64,000 nucleotides of DNA. Origin: Neoceratodus forsteri. Its lineage: Eukaryota; Chordata; Ceratodontiformes; Ceratodontidae. The position numbers were made by a program, and so were the translations under genes. The notes beneath the pieces are model-generated. The model worked only from the letters and a program-made list of their open reading frames with translations, had not been told where the DNA came from and searched no databases. Positions 34,097 to 42,589 of this stretch are shown piece by piece; the first letter of the stretch is position 1; each line of letters starts with the position of its first letter. The stretch covers positions 1,562,062,501 to 1,562,126,500 of the forward strand of contig CM057455.1 of NCBI GenBank assembly GCA_016271365.2. The letters are read 5' to 3'.

Positions 34097-35347
34097 CTAC
34101 CTGTGTTGTCCAAAGTGCTCCTCTGTGATGGTGTCCCAGTGCTGCTGTGCCATCTGGACCAGCCGGGGGTTCCGTCGCCCAGGGAGTGGCTGCCCTACAC
34201 CAGCTGGACTGGCGTCCTCATCATGCCCACTGCTGTCCCCCTCTTCAACCTCAATGGCTATCCCACAGTCAGTGCCCATGTTGTGCAGTATACAGCAGGC
34301 CTGGAATAGCCCACAAGCCTTCGAGGGGCTGTACTGTAGGGCACCACCTGACGTGTGCAGACACCAGAACCATGCCTTCAGCAGCCTGAACACCCGCTCA
34401 ATGACATTCCGTGTTGTGGCATGTGCCTTATTGTACTGTTGCTGCACTGGGGTCATAGGGCGCTGGTATGGTGTGAGCAACCAGGGCCGTAGCGGGTAAC
34501 CATCATCACCTGTGTGTTGAGGGGTGACATTAGCATGGTGGTCTGCATCACTATGCCATGGGCTATCATGGCCAATATCCATGTCACCCCTGACAATGCC
34601 CCCGGCATGTCTGCACACATTGTCCAGCGTGCTATGCATACTCACCTACTAGATGGCTGATGGGGATGTCCCCACTCTCAAACCTGTGGCACAGTGCAGA
34701 CTGGTGCCAAATGAAGGCATCATGTGCTCCCCCAGAATGTGTGACATAGACATTGATTATGCACCCCCGGCATTGCACACCACCTGGCAGTAGATACTCA
34801 GGTAGCCCTTGCGGTTGATGTACGCTGCACCCTCCATGCCAGTTGGCATGCGGATGCCTACATGGGTGCAGTCAATGACTCTGAGTATACCAGGCAACCG
34901 TGCTACCCTGTGGAACTCCTGTATGTATGCTGTGCTCTCCGCCTGTGTGCTGGGGAAATGGATGTACTCCAGAGCATGTGGCAGCAGTGCGCTGAGGAAT
35001 TGTGTGAGTAGGCGTGACACAGCTGACTGGGTTATGCCTGTCGTGTCCCCTATTGGTCTCTGGAAGGTGCCCATGGTGAGCAGGCACATGACAGCTGTGA
35101 CCTTTGTCTCCACTGACAGTACATAGCTCTGTCGTGTGGGTGCCTGCATCTCTTCACTGCATAGCTCACAAAGACACCTCAGAATCACCCAGTTCAGGCA
35201 GTACTGGCCCACAATCTCAGTGTCAGTGTACTGTTCGAAGGTGGTGTGGGCTCGGTACTGTCTGCCCTGGGCATACCACTGACAGGCCCTTCCATGTCCG
35301 CGCCTTCCTGCTGCCTGCCTTCTCACACCCCTCATTACTGCCTTCAT
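34097..35347 (-). pseudogene. PIF/Harbinger transposase, two exons, one frameshift
   Basis: DDE transposase of the HARBI1-like type. Exon one (35,347-34,646) has a helix-turn-helix-like 'TGITQSAVSRLLTQFL', then 'RVIDCTHVGIRMP' (first catalytic Asp, about residue 159), 'YINRKGYLSIYCQVVCNA' and, after a frameshift, 'SGGAHDAFIWHQS' (second Asp). A 136-nt intron (34,645-34,510; GTGAGT...ACACAG) is removed. Exon two carries 'GDDGYPLRPWLLTPY', 'TRNVIERVFRLLK' (catalytic Glu, about residue 271) and 'YSPSKACGLFQACCILHN'. The frameshift looks like one base lost from the C5 run at 34,764-34,768; with it allowed for, the exons total exactly 372 codons, near the usual family length. The full DDE triad is present, so the copy is recent. 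Confidence 0.88.
34510..34645 (-). other. Intron in the Harbinger transposase
   Basis: Donor GTAG|GTGAGTATGC and acceptor CTCAACACACAG|GTGATGATGG flank 136 nt. Removing it joins '...SHLVG' to 'DDGYPLRPWL' across a split Gly codon, restoring the conserved order in Harbinger transposases where a 'GDSGYPL' motif follows the second Asp block. Without splicing the frame ends at a TAG. Confidence 0.8.
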
Positions 35348-35706
35348 CTGGAAGGTGGCACTGGCCGTGTCCCTGGCTGGTATTCCCCCCTCTGGGTGGC
35401 TGTCCTCCTGTTCCCCATGCTGTGTGTTGCTGGTGCTGTCCCTGCACCGGGTTCACCTCCGGCTGTTCACCTGTGGCTGTCCTGCCTCTTGCTGCTGTCC
35501 TCCGTCCACTGTGGCACTCTCAGGCCCTATCGCGAACACTGGCATGGGCACACCCACTCCTACCCTCACTCAGGCACACCTCCAGTGGGCCCCGTCCAAC
35601 ACCTGGCCAAACCTGCACCCTGCTTCCTGTCTTGCCTCCCTGCCACTTTGTCTCCGCTCTCCCACCTATGGCTCCCCTGTGGCGCATTCTTCCTCCCCTC
35701 TCTTGC

Positions 35707-35820
35707 TCCCTTTTATTTTGGCTCATTTCCACTGTTGTGCAACTTTCGCTTGCTCCGCTACTTTGCATGTCGCATGCTGATGAATATCGCACTGTGCATG
35801 TTATTCCTGGTTCCGCCCCC
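35707..35820 (-). promoter_or_regulatory. Possible transposase promoter
   Basis: Reading towards the transposase on the minus strand, a GC box (GGGGGCGG, 35,820-35,813) is followed about 95 bp later by a TATA-like AATAAAAG near 35,719-35,712. The region also carries several 'GAATAT' and 'GCATGC' motifs that may be subterminal transposase-binding repeats. The assignment is an inference from position. Confidence 0.3.
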
Positions 35821-35974
35821 TGCAGTTGCGCATGCATTCATTACTGTTGCACTATGGTGCTTTGCTTGTTGTGCTGTGCTGCCACTCCCGCTGAATATTG
35901 CACCATGACTTATTTCCGCACTTGCGCTGGTGCATCCCTGTTGCACATGGTGCATCCGCTCTGAATATCCCACC

Positions 35975-36640
35975 CCATAAGTACAAACTAGGGAATGATC
36001 CCCTATTAGTAACCAATCAAGAAAAGGACTTAGGAATAACAGTCAGCCCAGATTTGAAATTCAGATCCCATTGTAGAATCCAAGTTAAAAAAGCAAATCA
36101 AAACCTAAATTGTATACTCAGACACATATCTAGTCATAAGAGCGAAGTGATACTCCCATTATATGTTGCCTTGGTCAGACCCCACCTCGAATACTGTATC
36201 CAGGTGTGGTCCCCATATATCAGGGAGCACATCTTAAGGATTGAGTGAGTACAATGTAGAGCCACCAAAGCCATAGCAGGGATGGGTGATAAGTCATATG
36301 AGGATAGGCTAAAATTGCTCAATATGTGTACACTCTCATATAGAAGACTAAGAGGAGATATGTGTCTCCCTTTTAGGGCAATAAGGCATCCTACCCTCAG
36401 TGATGATTTGGGGATAGTGCTTAGTGACAATACAGTCAGTAGCAGAAGACACTCTTAACAATTATTCCTGGGTAAATGGAATGCCCTATGAAGGAAAAAC
36501 TGGTTCAGTCACAGGGTAGTCTCAACATGGAATCATCTTCCAACTGAAGTAGTGGACAGTCCAAATATGGATTCCTTTAAACTAAACTTAGATCAAGCAC
36601 CTGGGGACAATGTTAAATTTTGTCTTAAATAAAACTACTG
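35975..36640 (+). mobile_element. 5'-truncated CR1-like LINE fragment
   Basis: The open frame begins in the middle of the RT C-terminal region with 'YKLGNDPLLVTNQEKDLGIT', then 'EVILPLYVALVRPHLEYCIQ' and 'VVSTWNHLPTEVVDSPNMDS', the canonical end of CR1-type ORF2. A stop interrupts at about 36,245. It may be related to copy D at 24.1-28.0 kb, sharing AT-rich codon use. Its 5' end lies exactly at the edge of the Harbinger region. Confidence 0.75.
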
Positions 36641-36649
36641 GCAAGCATC

Positions 36650-37910
36650 ATGGACACAAGTCCATACTAGCTTGACTTACCTATGAAACTGATGAAACCT
36701 TTGAAGCCCCTCTCAAGATGGCCACAACCTCATCCAAATGCCTTATCGTCCCCCGCCAATCTCCAGCACCCAGCCCTAAGAGCTCTACTGTGGGCTGGGG
36801 GCCACACCATCTCTGGCCAGTGCTGAGTTACAACATGAACTTGACCCAACAGGGATACAGCAGTCCTTGGAGGACTGCCATATTCCATCATCCTTAGCTT
36901 CATGCGAAGTCAGGGATCCACTGACAGCCCGGCAATGCATCTGATTGGATGCCCTTAGTCTGGAACAGCTCCATCCCTTACCACCACATGGGTATCCACA
37001 CTAATGGTGAGCAGAGCTAAGGGCTGTAGATGCCATCCATGGTACCAGGTCAATATAGTGCTACCCAAACAGCACATGAATATCCGCACTGCAGAATGCG
37101 TGAGTTTGTACAGCAACAAGGGTTTTTCAGCATGTGGTAATAACTGCTACCCCTGTCATTGTACACTCTCATGGGGGAGTGTCAAGGAGGTTGCCAGTGT
37201 GGTGCTTGGTGGAGCTGCTCCTGCATTGGAGTGGCTAGGGCACCAGCACACGGCAGCGTAGGGGGCCTGGGGCCATGGCTCAGTTTTCCCCAGGTCCCAT
37301 AGTGTTGCAACGTTTTTTTACTTTAAGAATTTTCCCCCCCTCCAGTGTTTTGCCCCATCCCCAAAGTCCACACCCCCTCAGATTTAGTTATATTTATTCT
37401 GGGGTGGTTTGGTGGTGAAAGTCCCCCCCCAACCCATGTCAGGCCATGCAGTGGGCATAACCCCTCTGCAAAAAAGGAAAAAAACAGATCATGCTATTTA
37501 TTTAAACAGTGTGTGCTGTTTCTGTTGTGGTCAGTGTTTTATTCATAATCTTATTTCAGCGTACACCATTTTTCCTGTGGCATTTTGTTTTGCGCAGTTT
37601 CATCCATGTCATTATGACCCATGTCTGACAGGATCAGGATGTGGAGCTCCGTAACTAGGATATGCTGGATTCAGGTGTATCTTAGACCTTTCTGTGGAAG
37701 AGGCCTATTCCACTGTCTGGTTCAAAAACATCTGGCCGTCCCCAATGAACCTTACTATTTCTGTTCTTGTAACATTTCAGTCTGTTGTCATGGCAAGAAT
37801 GTTGATGTCATAACAAGTGCACCCTAAAGTCTGAAAATGAAAGAGTTTGTTACAAACATCATGTATACATTTTCAAGAATGTATGGCAAAATTTGGAAAA
37901 GATCTGTGAA
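36650..37910. other. Unassigned sequence
   Basis: Mixed-composition DNA. Open frames up to 85 codons lack recognisable domains. No repeat family was identified. Confidence 0.35.
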
Positions 37911-37911
37911 A

Positions 37912-38000
37912 GATTCTACATATGGCAAAGTGAGAAACACTTTATGATCAGTAAAACTGGTCATGATATGAGCTATGTTGTATTAAACATTTTATCTGTG
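37912..38000 (+). repeat. Dispersed repeat, copy 1
   Basis: TCTACATATGGCAAAGTGAG, then TTATGATCAGTAAAACTGGT, CAT and GTATTAAA. About 90 bp are shared, in inverted orientation, with 41,945-42,035. Family unknown. It lies immediately upstream of the tail of an L2/Babar-like LINE. Confidence 0.75.
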
Positions 38001-38029
38001 TATCTTTGTCTGTTTTAGTTGTATAGCAT

Positions 38030-38226
38030 CCCTGTATCCATCTGTAGCCTATGTAACCCCACCCTCTGTGTAACCGGACTTGTATATGCTGCCATACACA
38101 AAACCACATGTATCAAATGTTTTGTTCTTTGCATCCTGACTTGGAACCTTTGTAAATAAGCCTATTTGGCTCAAAGGTATTAATCTGAATGTGAAATAAA
38201 TAAATAAATAACATAAAATAAAATAA
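38030..38226 (+). mobile_element. 3' end of an L2/Babar-like LINE
   Basis: The order GGAACCTTTGTAAATAAGCC, then TTGGCTCAAAGGTATTAATC and an AAATAAATAAATAAATAACA tail parallels 53,843-53,915 (CAGAACCTTTATAAAATAAC, then TTGGTTCAAAGGTG, then (AATA)n). Only the 3' UTR is present, a typical very short 5'-truncated insertion. Confidence 0.65.
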
Positions 38227-38619
38227 AGAAAGCTAAATAAGATCTTCTCTAGCAAACTATTTTAGATGAATGTAGTATGTTATTGACCTAATATACTGAA
38301 GTGGATACACTGCCTTCCTGGCACAAAAAGAGGCATAATGCCCACAAATCCAGGAAGTGCAGAAAAGTCCCAGATTTATGTGGGGGTATTTCAGTTTAGT
38401 TTATAAATCTGTACATCATTTTCTGAATAGTTGTTTAATGTAGAATGTCTCTTTGATTGATTAAGCTACATGCTCATCTCAAGCCACTGAAATCACATAC
38501 AACTTTTAAAGAGCTGCTGATGCCTCAAAGAATACTCTGAAAAACACAATATTTAGGTACAATTCAGCTTGCATTCCATATATAGTCTATAGATTTCTTC
38601 TCCCCATTATTTATTACTA

Positions 38620-39592
38620 ACCTACTAAAATGCCAGCAGAATAGGCCTAATGATCTTTCGTGTCTGCTCGTTTGGTCAGCCCCCACCCTGGGAGCTGACC
38701 TTTCTGCCACCCTCACGTTCACTGGCTTCTCCCTTCCCAGTTCTGGATATTCTCACTGCACTAGATTTTGCTTCCAGATCCGTTCCCCTGTATCTGTCCC
38801 ACCCCCTCTTGAACACCTCCACCAGCCCCCTGGGCAGCACATTCCAAGGCTCCACCACCCTCTCAGTGAAGTAGCACCTCCTCCTTTCTCCTCTGAATCT
38901 TCCCCCCTCCAGCTTCCACCCATGCCCTCTAGTTGACCCCTCCTCCTTCCTTCAAAGCACCCTGACTGCTCCTCCCCTATTTACCCCCTTCATGTACCTG
39001 AAGACCTCTATCATGTCCCCCCAGTCCCTTCTCTCTTCCAATGTGTACATATTTAGCTCTTCGAGCCTCTCCCCATAGGTCCTGTCCCCCAAGCCCCAAA
39101 TCATTTTGGTTGCCCTCCTCTGGACCCTCTACAGGAGTTTAATGTCTATCTTTAAGTGTGGCCTCCAAAACTGCACACAGTACTCAAGGTGTGGCCTCAC
39201 CAAGCAGTTCTACAGAGGGAGTATCACTTCCCTCCTTCTTGAGGTGATCCCCCTAGCGATGCATCCCAGCATCCTGTTGGCCTTGGCTGCTGCCCTCCTA
39301 TAAGTGTCCGAGTTGTTCATCTTGACATCCACCACCACCCCCAGGCCCCTCTCAGCCATTGAGACTTGTAGCATCCCGGTGTACACTTGGCCCGGGTTCT
39401 GCCCCCCAGGTGCAGTACCTTGCATTTCCCTGCATTGAACCTCAGCTTCCACTTTCTAGACCATCTTTCCAGAGCCTCCAGGTCCCTCTGTAGGGCCACC
39501 CTCCCCTCCTCCCCATCCACCACCGCCCCCAGTTTTGAGTCATCTGCAAAGAGACTCATCTCACTCCTGATACCTGTCCTAATAAAATATAT
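38620..39592 (-). mobile_element. CR1-like LINE (copy F), 5'-truncated inside the RT
   Basis: Minus-strand reading begins with 'RTGIRSEMSLFADDSKLGAV' (near 39,592-39,520), which keeps both catalytic Asp residues. It continues through 'LEALERWSRKWKLRFNAGKC', 'IARGITSRRREVILPL' and the C-terminal 'VEPWNVLPRGLVEVFKRGWD', and ends in CTGCTGGCATTTTAGTAGGT at about 38,622. It is an ADDSK-subfamily member like copy C. Truncation removes ORF1, the endonuclease and the first half of the RT. Confidence 0.85.
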
Positions 39593-39599
39593 AAAATAT

Positions 39600-41050
39600 A
39601 AAATTACTAAGAAAATTTGCATGAATACATGATCTGTATCCCTTAGAGTTCATTTGCCTCTTTAGCTTACTCCCTACTTCAAGTCATATACATCTGTTGT
39701 GACATCACAATGTATTGCCATGGGAGTATCAGTAATGTCACAAGCAGTGCATTATGACCTCATGTAGGGAGAATGCAACAAGAATAGATAAACACTTCAA
39801 GAGCAAAGATGTGGTTTTCAAGCAGATTACCTCAGTAATAAATAACTGAGAGGAGAAATACATAACTAATAGGAAATAATAGCTGAACTGCATCTAAATA
39901 TTATGTTTTATTAACGTTTCCCTGAAGGCATCAGCTGCTCTTTAAAATATGCAGGTACTGCATGAAAGGAATTCTATAACAATAAAAACTTCAGTTTCCA
40001 AATGCTTTCCTGAACATATGCATGCTTTTCAATAGCTAAAATAGCACTGTATGTGTAGGAGGAAGGGTGTAAAACAGTATCCCTTATACTTCCCTCTTCA
40101 ATTCCAGTAATAAAATTCCTTCAAATGGAGGAACATTATATGTTTGGTTTTATTTTATATTGCCAAAATGTTGCACCAGGTTGCTGAGAAAAGGCTTTAT
40201 TTGTAGTTGGGTATGGAGCATGGGCAGTATGTACTACAGTTTTCAGAATGCCTCCATGTACATCTGTTTGTAGAACAGAGCTGATTTGGCTCATGTTGGA
40301 TGTTGTTGCTGAGATTCCTTCTGTGATGTTTAGGTACACAGCTAAAGATAACTTTGCAAATTGCACAACGTATAGCTGTTTGTCACCAAATGACTTGTAG
40401 TCAATCTCGAAAAAAAAATACATGGAATCCAACTGCAGTACTTGAGATCTGTTATCCTTGCCTCTGACACAGTTCTCAAGAGCTCTTTTAAACTGATAGT
40501 AGCCCATGCCTCCTTAGAAACAAAATACTTATCACATGAGGAACCTGATTATGTGATACTCAGTCTGGGTGTCCATGCAGTGTTTGTCAGTGATACTAGA
40601 TACAGTGGTGTTTGCCTGAGGAGAAGATATAAAAGCCTACATATAAGGATTTCAAGGAGATACTATTTATTCTGCACATTACTTTAAAAAAGTTTCTGTA
40701 TGATGTGGCATACCAGTAAACAAGGGTTTAATCTAGCATCTGAATAGGGATAGAGACAATCCCAAAATATATAACCTGTATTCCAGAGGTTTGGGTGCCC
40801 AGTAGAGATTTGGATGCTCTCTGGTGCTATTTGAGGCTTATTCTGGCACATTATGCATCACAGAAACAGACATTTACAGGTAAGAAAAGAACTGCGGTTC
40901 ATTCAGTCTGTCCAGCAAATGTAATAGGTGTGTCATGCCCAAACTAGATGGGGCATCCGTTGAGTGCCCCCATCATGAATTATGAATGGAGATGTGTTTG
41001 AAGTGTCACTTGTGGAGTCACATGATGCATGTCTTTGCACTTATTGGCAG
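39600..41050. other. Mostly unassigned AT-rich DNA
   Basis: No mobile element is recognised. It includes one 123-codon open frame, listed separately. Confidence 0.35.
40136..40507 (-). other. 123-codon open frame, unrecognised
   Basis: An ATG-started frame on the minus strand has a balanced amino-acid composition for such an AT-rich region, including 'SLAVYLNITEGISATTSN' and 'QISSVLQTDVHGG'. I do not recognise a domain. It has no obvious upstream promoter. It could be an exon (an AG-rich boundary 'TGTTTCTAAG' lies just upstream), a relic, or chance; chance is the most likely. Confidence 0.2.
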
Positions 41051-41079
41051 TTTAAAAAATGCTAAATGTTTGATTTATG

Positions 41080-41165
41080 TTACAAATACTGGTCTTACAG
41101 TAGACACTTTTCACCTTGATAAAGTGCTTTTTTAGGCATGAAACATTGGTGATTTGTTTGGGAAC
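41080..41165 (+). mobile_element. Possible Penelope-like 3' terminal remnant
   Basis: CACCTTGATAAAGTGCTTTT, then TTAGGCATGAAACATTGGTG resembles the terminal module of Penelope-like elements, in which a CTGATGA-type box, a short stem and a GAAA box form a hammerhead-like fold. The match is a variant (TTGATAA), so cleavage activity is doubtful. There is no coding sequence. Confidence 0.35.
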
Positions 41166-41559
41166 ACTGTAGGGCTATAAAATAATGTTTAATTACTGTA
41201 TATTATATAAAAATGAAGTTCTGTGACACATAGACATGGTTTGGACTGTTTTTACTGGATCTATGGGTGCCCAGCTCTTTTGTTTTGTTTTATATCACTG
41301 GAAGGCAAATTGTTCCAATTGTCCACCACCGTTGCATGAAAAAGTAATGTACTTCCTCATGTCCCACCTGAAACTGCAGCCCCTACCAACTTGTAATTGG
41401 CTCCTGTTATATGATCCTGAGACAAGTTTTGCAGCACGCTCGAGTAGTGCAGGGTTCAGGTGCAGCGGTGGGTTAACCAACCAAAAAATCCAAACAGCTA
41501 AGACAAGAAAAAGCTGTGCTCTGATGTGGATGGCTACCACAGTTTACCAAATAAATATG

Positions 41560-41740
41560 GAATACAGTGACAAAAGTTTTTTATTTGTCAAATGGAAACA
41601 TACAACTGCAGTGCAGCAGGTGACACACAAGCAAACACCAGGTGCCCCGACCACTTCAGTCAGTAGATCATCATCAGGGGGCAGGCTTCTGGTGAAAGAC
41701 CACCCCTTTTAAACCGGTCAAGTCCTGGTCATGGATGGTG
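41560..41740 (-). mobile_element. Possible Penelope-like 3' terminal remnant, opposite strand
   Basis: On the minus strand, GCCCCCTGATGATGATCTAC is followed by GACTGAAGTGGTCGGGGCAC and AAATAAAAAACTTTTGTCAC. The CCCCGAC/GTCGGGGC-type stem and the CTGATGA box resemble the pseudo-LTR of Penelope-like elements. The main Penelope-like coding relic lies on this same strand 1 kb upstream (42.6-45.3 kb), so this may be its displaced 3' end. Confidence 0.4.
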
Positions 41741-41754
41741 CAATCTTACATAGA

Positions 41755-41815
41755 AGAATCATGGAGCAGTAGAATTGGGATTCAAACCTAGGTCCATGAC
41801 AGCATTATTACTACC
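41755..41815 (-). mobile_element. CORE-SINE/MIR-like scrap, reverse orientation
   Basis: CAGTAGAATTGGGATTCAAA, CCTAGGTCCATGAC reads as an antisense B box (GGGATTCAAACC for GGGATTCGAACC) followed by the 'aggtc.g.ctgac' stretch of reversed MIR-type SINEs. Only about 60 bp remain. Confidence 0.45.
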
Positions 41816-41944
41816 CATTATACAAACATTTAATTAAATATTACAAAAACATGTTTGTTGTATACAAATTTTAACTCATGTCCATCTTAGAAATCCATTG
41901 CACTTAGAACTGGTCTAAGAGAGAGTTTAGGATAATGCACAGTT

Positions 41945-42035
41945 TCTAGATACAATTTTAATACAAAATAGATCATGTTATGACCAGTTTTACTGATCAT
42001 AAATTATTTCTCACTTTGCCATATGTAGAACCAAT
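41945..42035 (-). repeat. Dispersed repeat, copy 2 (inverted relative to copy 1)
   Basis: The minus strand reproduces TCTACATATGGCAAAGTGAG and TTATGATCAGTAAAACTGGT of 37,912-38,000 with a few substitutions. The similarity ends near GTATTAAA in both copies, suggesting a defined terminus. Flanking sequences differ. Confidence 0.75.
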
Positions 42036-42589
42036 AAGATACAAATGATGAAGGTCTGGGGGGAGAAACTGAAGGGAAGTCAAAGATGAGTAGCATGACT
42101 AAATGGAGAAGAGAAATGTGGAAAACTGGATTTGAAAAAGAGCAGGGAGAGAATGTGGGGTACATGGAATGTTGGACCACATTGTAAGTGCAAGTACCAC
42201 TTAGCTGTGTTCCAGATTGTGATCTCTCCAAGTTTTGAACATATTTTCAGTGAGGTCAGAGGGTAAGGAAAGGTAAGACAGCCCTCCGGTGGTTGTATAC
42301 CAGGTTATAGATTGAAAGAGAAGAGAAAGAGATAGAAGAAATGGTTAGTAACTTCATATGATTTGAAAAAAGTACTGTTTTAAAAAATATAGTTATATAC
42401 CATCCAAACAAGTCATGGTTATAATATAGAGATCTCATAATTGCCAGTATGTGCATTTCAATTTTATTTAGACATGCTTTGATATATAGTGTTGTTGAAG
42501 ACAGTAGAATCCTAGGAGGACATAGGAAATATATGTATTGCTTATTTATTGATTACTGCTACAAAAAGGGTTTGAGGTTCCAATCTTAG

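Larger units (their letters stand above)
29900..35970. mobile_element. PIF/Harbinger DNA transposon region with three genes
   Basis: A roughly 6-kb block with GC- and CA/TG-rich composition unlike its neighbours contains a Harbinger DDE transposase (minus, 34,097-35,347) and two Myb/SANT-like genes: one plus (31,936-33,534) and one minus (29,916-31,156). PIF/Harbinger elements normally encode a transposase and one Myb/SANT-like partner that brings the transposase to the nucleus and DNA; two different partners is unusual. Left and right ends are not defined, because no terminal inverted repeat or TWA target duplication was recognisable. Two adjacent or nested elements remain possible. The right side meets a truncated LINE at about 35,975. 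Confidence 0.65.

Noticed and set aside
35104..35964. 286-codon plus-strand frame with membrane-like Cys/Leu stretches
   Set aside because: It is antisense to the transposase N-terminus and the element's right end; no signal for a real gene.
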